From: Alkalihalophilus pseudofirmus OF4
GTDB lineage: Bacteria > Bacillota > Bacilli > Bacillales > Bacillaceae_D
Assembly: GCF_000005825.2 (NCBI RefSeq)
Contig: NC_013791.2
Span: 2,046,001-2,110,000 of the forward strand
Direction: 5' to 3'
DNA length: 64,000 bases
How positions within the stretch are numbered: position 1 is the first letter of the stretch; each line of letters begins with the position of its first letter. Of the stretch, positions 1 through 9,269 are shown one piece after another. Made by a program: the position numbers and the translations under genes. The notes under the pieces were generated by a model. The model did no database searches. It saw only the letters and a list, made by a program, of their open reading frames with translations, and was not told where the DNA came from.

Positions 1-2
1 TA

Positions 3-572
3 TGTCTCCTCGTCCTTTTACTGGCCATCATTGGTTTTATTGTCTTTGTTTATAAATCTTATTTATCAAATATGCTCGGAATGTGCGCAGCTATGGCAAT
101 TGGTATGATGATAGGACTTTCATCGGGTGTTGTCCTTGGAATATTATTTTCAGATGCCTTTTTTGAGACGACCATCATCAGCATGTTTATCGGCGCTTTA
201 ATAGGCGTTTTATTTGGCTATCCATTCTCACTTATTGCTGTAATGGACGGATTTATCTCAGGTTTAATGGGAGGTATGATGGGCACTATGCTTGCCGTAA
301 TGGTGCCCACGCAGCATCACTTGCCACTCACTCAAGTCATGCTGCTGCTTTTAGTCGGCACCCTGTTTATTCTTTATTTAGCACTAGCTCAAGAAATAAA
401 AAACAACACCCAAAAGACCTTATCTCTCAAGACTATCTGGTATTTCTTATTCATTTGCGCAAGCTTTATCTGTATTCATTTTATCGAAGTTCCAAGTCTC
501 GCTCCAAATGAAGATCCCCATTCCAATCATCATCATGCTATAAAAACAACTGACCATTTAGATATCTTCTAA
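3..572 (+). CDS. Polytopic membrane protein, 5' end outside window
   Basis: The reading frame is open from the first bases, so an internal ATG at 72 is not the true start: the codons before it encode a further hydrophobic segment (LLVLLLAIIGFIVFVYK). What is visible is about five membrane segments rich in Gly/Met with GxxxG-like spacing, then a short polar tail with several histidines (SNHHH). I do not recognise a named family with certainty. It lies convergent to two lipoproteins, one with a Met/His-rich tract, and its own His tail would fit a metal-related role; that is inference only. Confidence 0.6.
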   Translation, partial: CLLVLLLAIIGFIVFVYKSYLSNMLGMCAAMAIGMMIGLSSGVVLGILFSDAFFETTIISMFIGALIGVLFGYPFSLIAVMDGFISGLMGGMMGTMLAVMVPTQHHLPLTQVMLLLLVGTLFILYLALAQEIKNNTQKTLSLKTIWYFLFICASFICIHFIEVPSLAPNEDPHSNHHHAIKTTDHLDIF

Positions 573-578
573 ATGGTC
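542..578 (-). terminator. Terminator of the lipoprotein pair
   Basis: An 11-bp stem (GACCATTTAGA/TCTAAATGGTC) with a 5-base loop; on the minus strand a T-rich tract follows. It overlaps the stop codon of the convergent membrane-protein gene. Confidence 0.55.
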
Positions 579-589
579 AGCTTAATGTT

Positions 590-1486
590 CTACGGAAGAA
601 ATTTTCCATTTTCCGCTAATTGCGTCCAAGTGTCTCCAAAATCACTTGTATGATAGATCGCCTCTTGCATGGAACCTAAAATGATTTCATTATCTTGGCC
701 TGGATGTTGACTAATATAAGAAATCATATCATTTTCTAAAGTGAAATCGAGGGACTCCCATGTTTGTCCAAAATCTTTACTAAAATATAACCCTTCTAAT
801 TCACCTACAAAGTAGGCCATTAATTCTTCGTTATCTCCGTTTAATGATTCAAGTGCAGTCGCTGTAGAATTGCTCTCCATTTCTTCCCAGGTCTGACCGT
901 TATCTAATGACATATACACTCCCTCTTCAGTACCAGCAAGTACATGACTAGGAAACTGAGGATGTGACGTTAAACTGTACGTGTGACCAATTGGCTCTGG
1001 CAACCCTTCTGTTTCAACCTGTTCCCATGAATAACCACCATCTTCCGAGTGATAAAAGTGAGAGTTGTACGCATCTATAGCATAAACTTGGTTTGAGTCT
1101 CCTTTATTTGCATGAAGAAGATGAAAATCCACTTCTGGATAAAGAGCAATCGGTTCCCACGTTTCTCCTTGATCGGTACTTTTCATCACCCCAAGAGGAT
1201 CTTCTAAATCTGACGAGTGACTCGGGTGACCACTTGAGAGCATTGTATTCTCATCCAGAATTGCAAGACCCATAAAATCATGTTTCTCTGCTTCTTTATT
1301 TACATCTATCCACTCCCCATCTGCATGCTTAATTAACCCGTGGTGAGTAGCAACATAAAAAGCATCTTCATGATGGGCATACTCCAGTCCATGGAGGTGA
1401 GAAAACTCTTCTACTTCACTTCCTGCAGTTTGACATCCCGCAAGGATACTTACTAAACCCGCTCCTAGTAACAACCATTTTTTCAT
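590..1486 (-). CDS. Lipoprotein with BNR/sortilin-like repeats (F510_1955-type)
   Basis: A 298-residue secreted lipoprotein: basic N-terminus, hydrophobic segment and lipobox LAGC with Cys18 as lipidation site. The mature part has repeated Asp-box motifs (STDQGETW, SEDGGYSW, SLDNGQTW, SKDFGQTW, TSDFGDTW), characteristic of beta-propeller BNR proteins such as sialidases and sortilin-like folds. It resembles the group annotated in Bacillus as F510_1955 family glycosylhydrolase; no enzymatic activity can be inferred from sequence. It lies 17 bp after the other lipoprotein gene, so the two are probably cotranscribed, and the pair ends in the hairpin at 542-578. Confidence 0.75.
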   Translation of the reverse strand: MKKWLLLGAGLVSILAGCQTAGSEVEEFSHLHGLEYAHHEDAFYVATHHGLIKHADGEWIDVNKEAEKHDFMGLAILDENTMLSSGHPSHSSDLEDPLGVMKSTDQGETWEPIALYPEVDFHLLHANKGDSNQVYAIDAYNSHFYHSEDGGYSWEQVETEGLPEPIGHTYSLTSHPQFPSHVLAGTEEGVYMSLDNGQTWEEMESNSTATALESLNGDNEELMAYFVGELEGLYFSKDFGQTWESLDFTLENDMISYISQHPGQDNEIILGSMQEAIYHTSDFGDTWTQLAENGKFLP

Positions 1487-1503
1487 TTTATTTCTCCTTT
1501 TGC

Positions 1504-2847
1504 TTAATGTTGACCATGACCGTCTCCATCAGCTGAGACAATCTCTAATTTTTCATCTAGTATTCCTTGTGTATTGAATGATATTGTATCAAAGGTACCT
1601 AGCAGATATCCATGATTATAAGGTCCTTCTGTTGGATCTTCCTGAAATTCAGGCTTTACTTGAGCCAAATAATTGTAAAGATCTTCAGTAAGTTCTCCTT
1701 CATCGAGCCAGATCATTGGAGCATGTTTGCCTAAATGGGCAAATGGGGCCGCTGCAATCGCGAGCTCTGGTGAGGCAGTCGATGCAAACACTAAGCCGTG
1801 TCCTGGTTCTGTGATCCCCCAGCCAAAACCAGTCTCTTCGTCTTTAAAAGAAGCCATTTCAATTGATTGACTGACCGCATTCTCACCTTCTATACGTTCA
1901 ACATCACCATACTCTTCTAGTTCGCTTACTACCGATTGATTAATAACTTTTTCGGGTCCTAACACATATATTTTTGCCGAACCTTCTCTTTGTGCTAAGG
2001 CTTCTTTTGTTTCTTCTGGAATCGTGTCGCTATTCACATACAAAAGTGATTCATTCATATGAGAAATCCAATTCGCTGCAGTGAGCGTATATTCTTTTGC
2101 AGAGTCTTCCATCGAACCAATGATTACTGCCTCTTCTACAGTATCAATTGTTTTTGAAAACTCTTCTTCTACCATTTGTGCGAACGCCGCTGGGTTGTTC
2201 TCGTTAATCGTTTTCACTTCAAATGCAGTTAATTTACTTCGTTCAGACTCGCTAAGCTCCCCGACAGCTAATACTTCAATTCCTTCATTATTACCTTTTG
2301 GATTTAGACGGTTTAATTCATTTAATACATCATCATTTATTTCCTCATCATAATAAAGAATAGGGCCATCATTTGGATGATGTACTAAAGTTAAAGCAGC
2401 TAAAGAATACTGCCAATTATTAACTGGAGCTAAAATAACGGTGCCCGGTTGATTTTCCTCATGTGTAGAAGGCCAGATCATCTGAGATACATGAATAGAC
2501 AATGTTATCGGATTATCTTCATTTAACCTTGTAATATTTTTTGTGTTTGATACGAGTAACTGTTCGGTTGCAGCCTCGTTAAATGAATGGGGTTCGTCTG
2601 CATAATCCGTTTTTCCACCTTGATTATTATGACTTTGATGGGCATCTTCAGTGGAGTCGTCACTGTCCATTTGATCATGATCCATATCATCGTGATCCAT
2701 TCCCTCATTTTCCATTTCTTCGTTCATATTCTCATCCATCTCTTGTTCCATAGCAGGCTCATGGTCCGTATGCGTTTCCTCGCTGCAGCCTGCTACAAAT
2801 ATGGAAGCACCTAATAAGGCAGATGCTAGAAAAGTTGCTTTTTTCAT
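1504..2847 (-). CDS. Cell-wall-binding-repeat-2-like lipoprotein with Met/His/Asp-rich tract
   Basis: A 447-residue lipoprotein. The start at 2847 is chosen because AGAGAGG lies 9 bases upstream and a signal peptide with lipobox VAGC (Cys21) follows at once; longer starts exist at 2856 and 2886. Residues about 22-85 are very acidic and rich in His and Met (MDHDDMDHDQMDS), typical of extracytoplasmic copper or other soft-metal binding. The remainder resembles the cell wall-binding repeat 2 family, with alternating nucleotide-fold-like repeats (VILAPVNNW, KIYVLGPEKVI). It is first in a two-gene unit with the BNR-type lipoprotein. A role in metal handling at the cell surface is inference. Confidence 0.7.
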   Translation of the reverse strand: MKKATFLASALLGASIFVAGCSEETHTDHEPAMEQEMDENMNEEMENEGMDHDDMDHDQMDSDDSTEDAHQSHNNQGGKTDYADEPHSFNEAATEQLLVSNTKNITRLNEDNPITLSIHVSQMIWPSTHEENQPGTVILAPVNNWQYSLAALTLVHHPNDGPILYYDEEINDDVLNELNRLNPKGNNEGIEVLAVGELSESERSKLTAFEVKTINENNPAAFAQMVEEEFSKTIDTVEEAVIIGSMEDSAKEYTLTAANWISHMNESLLYVNSDTIPEETKEALAQREGSAKIYVLGPEKVINQSVVSELEEYGDVERIEGENAVSQSIEMASFKDEETGFGWGITEPGHGLVFASTASPELAIAAAPFAHLGKHAPMIWLDEGELTEDLYNYLAQVKPEFQEDPTEGPYNHGYLLGTFDTISFNTQGILDEKLEIVSADGDGHGQH

Positions 2848-2913
2848 TATTTTCATCCTCTCTAAGTAGTTGATTATAATGTACAAGATAAATATTAAAA
2901 TTTAATTAAGAAC

Positions 2914-2946
2914 GAAAAAAACACCTGAAGTTTTTCACTTCAGGTG
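2914..2946 (-). terminator. hemAT terminator
   Basis: A perfect 10-bp stem (CACCTGAAGT/ACTTCAGGTG) with a 5-base loop, followed on the minus strand by seven T residues, directly after the hemAT stop codon. Confidence 0.85.
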
Positions 2947-2953
2947 CGTTCTG

Positions 2954-4264
2954 TTAGTCAAGATGATGCGTAATCATATTCAATTCATTAGCAGTTGTTG
3001 CAAGCTGATAGGCTGCATCATTAATCTCTTCAATAACATGAGCGATCTTCTTAATTTCTTGATCGACATTCCTGTTCTGTTCTTTCGTCGTTTCTGTTTG
3101 AGTGACAATACGGTCGAAAAATTCATTCGTACTAGATAAACCATTGGCACTATTTTTAACAAGTTCATCAATGGTCGACATATAGGACGATACAGAACCT
3201 ATCCGTTCTTTTGTAGAGACGATTAAGCCAGACACTTCACTTACGGATGCTTTTGTCTGCTCAGCAAGCTTTCTGACTTCACTTGCTACAACTGAAAAGC
3301 CTTTACCCATTTCTCCTGCACGTGCTGCCTCAATCGCTGCATTTAGTGCAAGCAAATTCGTTTGATCAGCAATCGATTGGACAAGCCCTACAATATCATT
3401 AATTTTTTCTGAAACGTCTTTTAATAATTCCATTTCAGATGAAATTTTCTCCATGTATTGATCGACTTCTTTTACTTTTAAATACTGTTCTTGAAGCTTA
3501 TCCTTTCCTTCTTTCGATAGGCTCTCCACTTGAGATGAGGCAGCTGTCCCCTCCGTGCTGTAACGATGCACATCCTCTGACTTTGCTTTCAACTCGTCAA
3601 TCGACGCACTCGTTTCCTCTGAGATCGCTGCAAGCTCTTCAGCAGTCGTATTCACTTTCAACTGAAGCTCGTGGCGTTCTTCAAGATCTTTCTGACGGTT
3701 ACGCTCATTTTCATTTTCATAAGCCTCAAGTACGAGCTGCTGCTCAATATTTAAAATTTTGGATACAGAGAGCATTGCATCCAGACATTCAGAAGTATCC
3801 ACCGCATGCTCTTTGATCATCACTGCAATCGATGTATACAAATCTTGAAATGCACACATATACCATTTTGGTTCTAAACCAATCTTAACGTGAACATGAG
3901 CAATTCGATTTCGCTGCTCTACATACGCTGCATCCATTTTCCCAGCGAACATTTCCTCAATATGTCTGTTCAATGTTTTCTTTAACCGGTCTACTGAACT
4001 GTGATCTTCAATAATCGTTGTAAGTGCAGGATTTTGATAGAGATTTTTATAAAAATTATCGACAATCTCTTCAATATGCTCATGAATAAGCGGTTGGATT
4101 GCTTTAATTCGAACTAAATCTTCTTTTGTTAAATGAATCATTTTTAATTGGAGTGCCACTTCTGGTGATACATCTAGCACTACATCATCATAGGTAAGTG
4201 TATCCATTTCTTCTAATAATTCAGATTGCTTTTTACGTTGTTTAAATAACAGCTTCAACGTCAT
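2954..4264 (-). CDS. hemAT: Heme-based aerotaxis transducer HemAT
   Basis: A 436-residue soluble methyl-accepting chemotaxis protein that senses oxygen and signals to CheA/CheW. Residues about 30-190 form a globin-coupled sensor domain; the proximal heme ligand is His123 in [11 protein letters not shown], the same position as in the B. subtilis protein. The C-terminal half is the MCP coiled coil with the conserved hairpin tip ([19 protein letters not shown]). No membrane segment is present, as expected for HemAT. AAGGGGAG precedes the ATG. It is a single gene with its own terminator. Length matches the family (about 432 residues). Confidence 0.93.
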   Translation of the reverse strand: MTLKLLFKQRKKQSELLEEMDTLTYDDVVLDVSPEVALQLKMIHLTKEDLVRIKAIQPLIHEHIEEIVDNFYKNLYQNPALTTIIEDHSSVDRLKKTLNRHIEEMFAGKMDAAYVEQRNRIAHVHVKIGLEPKWYMCAFQDLYTSIAVMIKEHAVDTSECLDAMLSVSKILNIEQQLVLEAYENENERNRQKDLEERHELQLKVNTTAEELAAISEETSASIDELKAKSEDVHRYSTEGTAASSQVESLSKEGKDKLQEQYLKVKEVDQYMEKISSEMELLKDVSEKINDIVGLVQSIADQTNLLALNAAIEAARAGEMGKGFSVVASEVRKLAEQTKASVSEVSGLIVSTKERIGSVSSYMSTIDELVKNSANGLSSTNEFFDRIVTQTETTKEQNRNVDQEIKKIAHVIEEINDAAYQLATTANELNMITHHLD

Positions 4265-4571
4265 TCTCTCCCCTTATCACCCTTTTTTATATACATACCC
4301 TCATAAACATATAACAGACATTTTTCACAATACATTAGACCTAAACTTCATTCATCTTACACCATTCTTATCCATTTGGAAATAAGTCTTTTTATTATTT
4401 GCGGATTAATAGAGTATTTGGATAGAGCAGGGTTAACTAAAGGGGGTTAGAAGGGATTAACTGCCCTAACAGAAAGTGTGCCGGGTTATTGATGTGTAAT
4501 TATTATGCAAAGTGATGTGGTTATAGCTTCAAAACTTTAAGTGCCTTAAACACGGTTTTTAGCATAGTTTT
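4265..4571. other. Intergenic sequence upstream of hemAT
   Basis: AT-rich non-coding stretch that must hold the hemAT promoter; I cannot pick one promoter convincingly. No small ORF with a ribosome site was seen. The right part (from about 4520) matches sequence flanking the B modules elsewhere (GTGTTTAAGGCACTT-like on the minus strand), so the repeat extends a little beyond the core. Confidence 0.5.
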
Positions 4572-4689
4572 CGCTCCTGAAATATGCTTCGCTTTTCGCG
4601 GTGAGCTGCTGTGCTTCCTCGGGCTATACCCCTGTGGGATCTCAGCCCTGCTCTAGGCACCGCAGAAGTCTACGCATATTTCATCCGCT
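4572..4689 (-). repeat. Module B copy 1 of the composite interspersed repeat
   Basis: 118-bp non-coding module, minus orientation. Read on the minus strand it runs from GCGGATGAAATATG through a GTAGACTTCTGC block and CTCACCGCGAAAAGCGAAG-like sequence to ATTTCAGGAGCG. Matching copies lie at 14641, 42448 and, degenerate, 42609. Together with module A at 4837-4963 it forms a unit of exactly 392 bp, the same length as the copy at 14365-14756. Confidence 0.85.
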
Positions 4690-4836
4690 GGGGTGTTGCT
4701 TTATGTAATTATTGTGTGGAGAGATTTAGTTATGGAGAAGTTCAAATTATATTAAAGCAGACATCCTTGAGTTGATTGTAAGGATTACTTAACAGCTACT
4801 TAATAAAATGGGAGCATTATAAAACATCCTTCCTCC

Positions 4837-4963
4837 GTTGATTATAGCGGAAGGCACCGAATCCTGCGGGATGTGCGTGGCCAGGGGAGATCCCGCTGGA
4901 GTGTGACGACAAGGAAGCTCCCGGGCCGCCCGCGGAAAGCGTGTGCCTGCAGCGGAAATCAAC
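4837..4963 (-). repeat. Module A copy 1 of the composite interspersed repeat
   Basis: 127-bp GC-richer module, minus orientation, with imperfect terminal inverted repeats (GTTGATTTCCGCTGCAGGCA at one end; GGCACC...AATCAAC at the other). Copies of 127-128 bp lie at 14365, 42183 and 62950. Non-coding; ORFs through it are spurious. Confidence 0.88.
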
Positions 4964-5046
4964 AACTAATGCAGAAAGGAATTTTAGAACATCAAGTGCG
5001 TTGACTGGACCTAGTCATGAGTTTTGTTTTAGCGGCTTTCAAGACA

Positions 5047-5814
5047 TTATTTCATCTGCATTCGAATGGCCCCGTCCAGCCTGATCACTTCCCCATTTAA
5101 CATCGGGTTTGTGATAATATGCTGAACGAGATCGGCATACTCTTTCGGATGACCGAGTCTATTGGGGAATGGGGTCATTTGACCTAGTGATTGCTTAGCG
5201 GCCTCTGGAAGCGTAGCAAACATCGGCGTTTCAAATATTCCTGGTGCTACCGACATCACTCGGATGCCAAATGCGCTAAGCTCTCTAGCTAGCGGCAATG
5301 TCATGCTGACTACTCCACCTTTTGAGGCAGCATAGGCAGCTTGCCCAATTTGTCCGTCAAAAGCAGCAACAGATGCTGTATTAATAATGACTCCCCGCTC
5401 TCCTTCACGGTTCGGCTCATTCTCTTTCATCACTTCTGCTGCATGTTGAATCATTGAAAAAGTACCGATTAAATTCACCTGCATGACCTTTTGGAATGTT
5501 TCGACCCCGTGAAGCCCTCTCTTACCTAGCACTTTTTTGGCGATTCCTACGCCTGCGCAATTGATGAGACCGTGCAACGTTTGAAAATGGGAAACAGCAT
5601 GAGCGACTGCACTTTTTGCATCTTCATCGTTTGTCACATCTGTTTTGACAAATGTGACTGCTTCTCCTAGTTCAGCTACTAAGTCTTCGCCTTTCGTCGA
5701 ATCTAGGTCAGCAATCACCGCTTGACCTCCATTTAAAACGATCATCCGTACCGTCGCCTCGCCTAGGCCTGATGCGCCTCCTGACACTAGAAACGTTTTG
5801 TTCTTTACTCTCAT
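5047..5814 (-). CDS. SDR-family 3-hydroxyacyl-CoA dehydrogenase-like protein
   Basis: 255-residue classical short-chain dehydrogenase/reductase. Visible motifs: NAD-binding GxxxGxG ([10 protein letters not shown], residues about 12-21), a conserved Asp after beta-2 (ADLDS), NCAG (LINCAGVG), and catalytic Ser plus YxxxK ([23 protein letters not shown]). Overall it resembles type II 3-hydroxyacyl-CoA dehydrogenases (HSD17B10-like), which fits its place as last gene of an operon with acyl-CoA dehydrogenase, CoA-transferase and thiolase. It would oxidise a 3-hydroxyacyl-CoA; the exact substrate is not known. GGGGGG lies just before the ATG. Separated from the thiolase gene by a small tandem repeat. 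Confidence 0.85.
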   Translation of the reverse strand: MRVKNKTFLVSGGASGLGEATVRMIVLNGGQAVIADLDSTKGEDLVAELGEAVTFVKTDVTNDEDAKSAVAHAVSHFQTLHGLINCAGVGIAKKVLGKRGLHGVETFQKVMQVNLIGTFSMIQHAAEVMKENEPNREGERGVIINTASVAAFDGQIGQAAYAASKGGVVSMTLPLARELSAFGIRVMSVAPGIFETPMFATLPEAAKQSLGQMTPFPNRLGHPKEYADLVQHIITNPMLNGEVIRLDGAIRMQMK

Positions 5815-5835
5815 TTTCTCACGCCCCCCTCTAAG

Positions 5836-5874
5836 TTAATCAATCGAGTTAATTCATCGAGTTAATCCATCGAA
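5836..5874. repeat. Three 13-bp tandem repeats
   Basis: TTAATCAATCGAG, TTAATTCATCGAG and TTAATCCATCGAA lie head to tail in the gap between the thiolase and SDR genes. The units differ at only one or two positions. Confidence 0.85.
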
Positions 5875-5878
5875 AAGA

Positions 5879-7033
5879 TCAGTCTAGTCGTTCAATAATC
5901 GTCGCATTCGCCATGCCAAAACCTTCACATATAGCTTGAAGGCCGTAGCGTCCTCCTGTACGTTCAAGCTCATGGAGCAAAGTCGTCATCACACGTGCCC
6001 CGCTTGCTCCAAGCGGGTGGCCAAGAGCTATCGCACCACCGTTAGGGTTTAGTTTATTTAAGTCCGCCCCTACTTCCTTCGCCCAAATAAGCGGAACGGG
6101 AGCGAACGCTTCATTTACTTCATAAAGGTCCATGTCCTCAATCGTTAAGCCGGCTTTCTTTAATACTTTATGCGTAGCTGGGATTGGTCCGGTCAGCATA
6201 AGTGTTGGATCAGAGCCGACTACGCTCCGTGCTGTAATTTTACAGCGGGGTTTAAGACCTAAAGCGTCTGCTTTATCACGTGACATAAGTAGAATTGCTG
6301 CCGCCCCGTCGCTCATTTGACTTGCATTTCCCGCCGTAATGGTGCCACCCTCTTCTTTGAACACTGTTTTTAAAGATTGCAAAGCTTCTAATGTTGTATC
6401 TGCTCTTGGACCTTCATCTTTTGTCAGCTCAATAACTGATCCGTCTTCTGCCGTACAATGAATCGGCATCACTTCACGGTCGAAATGTCCAGCTTCCCAA
6501 GCACTTACTGCTTTTTTATGACTGTTTAACGAGAACTGATCCAATTCTTCTTTTGTTAATTCCCATTTTTCGGCCATCCGTTCACATGATACCCCTTGAT
6601 GCAGGAGTTCATATTTGTCGCTTAGCTTTTTACTGTAAGAGCTTCCTTGAACATTTGAAAACATTGGAACCCGCGTCATATGCTCAACTCCGGCTGCAAC
6701 GACGACATCCATATCACCGCTAGCAATCGCTTGCGCAGCAAAATGAACGGCTTGCTGGCTTGAGCCGCATTGACGGTCGATCGTCACACCAGGTACTTCA
6801 ATGGGATAGCCTGCAATAAGCGCTGCGAGCCGTGCAATATCTGGTGCCTGCTCTCCTACTTGCGAGACACAGCCGGCAATTACATCTTCAATATCTGCGG
6901 GATCAATGTTCGTCCGCTCAACAAGCTCTTTTAAAGGCAGCGCCAATAGTTCATCTGCACGGAGGTTTGATAAGGCACCTTTTCTCTTTCCTAGCGGAGT
7001 TCTTACTGCTTCTACAATGACTACTTCTCTCAT
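5879..7033 (-). CDS. Acetyl-CoA C-acyltransferase (thiolase)
   Basis: 384-residue thiolase; cleaves 3-ketoacyl-CoA with CoA to give acetyl-CoA and a shortened acyl-CoA. Nucleophilic Cys in DRQCGSSQQAVHFA (near residue 88), NEAFA active-site motif (EVNEAFAPVP), C-terminal GGAIALGHPLGASGAR with the catalytic His, and the final CEGFGMANA motif, whose Cys acts as general acid/base. Length is typical. The start ATG overlaps the stop of the CoA-transferase gene (ATGA), so translation is probably coupled, and AAGGAA precedes it. Third gene of the operon. Confidence 0.92.
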   Translation of the reverse strand: MREVVIVEAVRTPLGKRKGALSNLRADELLALPLKELVERTNIDPADIEDVIAGCVSQVGEQAPDIARLAALIAGYPIEVPGVTIDRQCGSSQQAVHFAAQAIASGDMDVVVAAGVEHMTRVPMFSNVQGSSYSKKLSDKYELLHQGVSCERMAEKWELTKEELDQFSLNSHKKAVSAWEAGHFDREVMPIHCTAEDGSVIELTKDEGPRADTTLEALQSLKTVFKEEGGTITAGNASQMSDGAAAILLMSRDKADALGLKPRCKITARSVVGSDPTLMLTGPIPATHKVLKKAGLTIEDMDLYEVNEAFAPVPLIWAKEVGADLNKLNPNGGAIALGHPLGASGARVMTTLLHELERTGGRYGLQAICEGFGMANATIIERLD

Positions 7034-8106
7034 ATTGATCGTTCCTTTCTTTTGTTAGGTTGGTTAGCTGGTAATGTGCGAATTCTTGCTCTCTCATCTG
7101 TAAGCATCTCAATCAGCCCTCGTTCATGTATAAGCGGAGAAGAAACTGCCTCGTTTATGGTCAGGACTGGGGACAAGCAGCAATCGACTTTCTTAGCAAA
7201 TTGCGTCCATTCATCTAACGTCCTGCTTTTAAACAGAGCAGTGACTTCACTTGCAATTGAATGCACCTCATCCCGCCGGTCTTGTCCTCTATGTCTCCAG
7301 TGCGGCTGGTGAACAGCTGTACAAAAGTTACTCCAAAATTTCTCCTCAAGCGCCCCTATTGCCATATAGCGCTCGTCCTTCGTCTCATAAATGGAATAAC
7401 ATACATACTGACCGTTCAGTTCATCTACTCCGGCAGTACGTCCAGTTTCCCTGTAAATTAACTCATGGGCACCAAGCATTGAAAATAAGGCATCGACAAG
7501 ACTGATATCTACATATTGCCCGTATCCATTCACACCGCGGCTGACTAGGGCCGCAAGAATTTGCTCAGAAGCATACATTCCGCCCATATAATCGGCAAAT
7601 TGAATATGGGGATGAACAGGCTTCCCATTTTCATCAGATAACAAAGATAATATCCCGCTCTCTGCCATGTAATTAATATCATGGCTGCCAAATCCGCTTT
7701 GATGATCTGTATGCTGCCCGTAGCCAGAGATTGAACAATATATTAAGCCAGGATTCATTTTTTTCAGCCGTTCGTAATGAAGGCCGAATTTCTCCATCAC
7801 ACCAGGCCTGAATGACTCAATGACAACATCCGCATTCTTAATGAGCTGCAGGGCTCTTTCTTGATCTGCGGGGTCCTTTAAATTAAGGTGAATCGATTGT
7901 TTATTCCAGTTCGTTGCGGCATAAATAACTCCCACGCCTTCATGCATCGTGGACAGGTGCCGGGCAGGATCACCATGCGGAGGTTCTACTTTAATTACTT
8001 GTGCCCCCATGTTTCCAAGTCGTAAAGAAGCAAAAGGACCAGGGAGATAATTTGTGAAATCAATGATTTTTATTGAATCAAGCATTCCTTGTTTAGCCAG
8101 AATCAT
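7030..8106 (-). CDS. CaiB/BaiF (class III) CoA-transferase
   Basis: 358-residue family III CoA-transferase, which moves CoA between carboxylic acids. It has the N-terminal Rossmann-type start (IKIIDFTNYLPGPFASLRLG), VIKVEPPHGD and the catalytic-Asp region (GSHDINYMAESGILSL), then ALFSMLGAHE and a C-terminal CLSPVLTINEAV block. Second gene of the operon, with 2 bp after the dehydrogenase and a 4-bp overlap with the thiolase. It probably activates the acid that the other enzymes degrade. An internal ATG at 8085 (MLDSIKIID) is an alternative start; neither has a strong ribosome site, which fits translational coupling. Confidence 0.85.
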   Translation of the reverse strand: MILAKQGMLDSIKIIDFTNYLPGPFASLRLGNMGAQVIKVEPPHGDPARHLSTMHEGVGVIYAATNWNKQSIHLNLKDPADQERALQLIKNADVVIESFRPGVMEKFGLHYERLKKMNPGLIYCSISGYGQHTDHQSGFGSHDINYMAESGILSLLSDENGKPVHPHIQFADYMGGMYASEQILAALVSRGVNGYGQYVDISLVDALFSMLGAHELIYRETGRTAGVDELNGQYVCYSIYETKDERYMAIGALEEKFWSNFCTAVHQPHWRHRGQDRRDEVHSIASEVTALFKSRTLDEWTQFAKKVDCCLSPVLTINEAVSSPLIHERGLIEMLTDERARIRTLPANQPNKRKERSI

Positions 8107-8108
8107 CT

Positions 8109-9257
8109 CTATAACCCCATTTTTTTCGCAATGATCGTTTTCATGATTTCATTTGTCCCTGCATAAATTGCTGATACAGGAATATCTCTAGAACGTCTTG
8201 CTACTTCATACTCTTCCATGTATCCATACCCTCCGTGCAGCTGGACACACGTACTGACTGTCTCTTTCGCAAGATCAGTGAGCCACCACTTTGCCATAGA
8301 CACTTCTTTAACCACATCCTCGCCTCTCATATGCCGCTCTACTAAGGAGTGAAGGAAGGTACGGCCAATTTCCCCTTTTGTTGCTAGTTCAACTAAAGTA
8401 AATTGATTATGTTGAAACGATCCGACCGGTTTTCCAAATGCTTTTCTTTCCTTTACATACGTAAGAGTAGAATCAAGCGTCACTTCTGCTGCTGTAACAG
8501 CTGCGATCGCTACGATCAGCCTCTCCTGCTGCAGCTGCTCCATTAAGTAGTAGAAACCCTTCCCGGCCTCTCCTAATAGATTTTCCTTTGGTACACGGAC
8601 ATCTTCAAATGTGAGTTCAAGCGTGTCTTGAGATCTGAGTCCGACCTTATCGAGTTTTTTCCCTTTAATGAATCCTTCAGAATTTCCATCTACGACTAAA
8701 AGACTGATTCCTGCTCTAGCTGGCTCTGCTCTTGGATCTGTTTTACAAACGACGACAAACAGATCCCCGTGAAGGCCATTTGAAATAAACGTTTTAGAGC
8801 CATTTAATACATAGGAATCGCCATCTAATATTGCCGTTGTTTTAATTGCCTGCAGGTCAGAACCTGTCCCTGGTTCTGTCATCGCAACGGCTGTCACTGC
8901 CTCCCCTGTAGCACATTTAGGAAGCCACCGACCCTTTTGTTCTTCATTACCATAGTGCCATAAATAAGGAACAACCACATCATTATGCAATGGAACTCCT
9001 ACTAGACTTGAACCAATGCGTTCTAGTTCTTCGATCAGGACAAAGGAGTAGCCAAAATCAGCTCCCATTCCGCCGTACTCTTCAGGAAGCCACGGACATA
9101 AAAGTCCTTCACCTCCAAGCTTGTACCAAATATCCCTAGGAATGAGTCCATCCTTCTCCCATTTTTCATAATGAGGTTTAATCTCTTTTTCTAGAAAACT
9201 CCGAACCGCTTTACGAAAAATCATATGCTCTTCTTTTAAAAAAGATGCTGTACCCAT
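8109..9257 (-). CDS. Acyl-CoA dehydrogenase
   Basis: 382-residue FAD-dependent acyl-CoA dehydrogenase, introducing the alpha-beta double bond and passing electrons to ETF. Signature motifs: AMTEPGTGSDLQAIKT, NGSKTFISNG, RLIVAIAAVTAAE, and the C-terminal QLHGGYGYMEEYEVARRSRD and AIYAGTNEIMKTIIA, the latter holding the usual catalytic-Glu position. First gene of a four-gene operon. AAAGGGGG lies at normal distance from the ATG. A cre-like site overlaps the leader and a FadR-like palindrome lies about 165 bp upstream, so control by carbon source and acyl-CoA is likely (inference). Confidence 0.9.
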   Translation of the reverse strand: MGTASFLKEEHMIFRKAVRSFLEKEIKPHYEKWEKDGLIPRDIWYKLGGEGLLCPWLPEEYGGMGADFGYSFVLIEELERIGSSLVGVPLHNDVVVPYLWHYGNEEQKGRWLPKCATGEAVTAVAMTEPGTGSDLQAIKTTAILDGDSYVLNGSKTFISNGLHGDLFVVVCKTDPRAEPARAGISLLVVDGNSEGFIKGKKLDKVGLRSQDTLELTFEDVRVPKENLLGEAGKGFYYLMEQLQQERLIVAIAAVTAAEVTLDSTLTYVKERKAFGKPVGSFQHNQFTLVELATKGEIGRTFLHSLVERHMRGEDVVKEVSMAKWWLTDLAKETVSTCVQLHGGYGYMEEYEVARRSRDIPVSAIYAGTNEIMKTIIAKKMGL

Positions 9258-9269
9258 GCATATCCCCCT

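Noticed and set aside
72-572. ATG 72 as start of the first membrane protein
   Set aside because: The frame is open to the window edge and encodes a further membrane segment.
3439-3816. 125-residue plus-strand ORF inside hemAT
   Set aside because: Antisense shadow of a clearly conserved gene, with no ribosome site.
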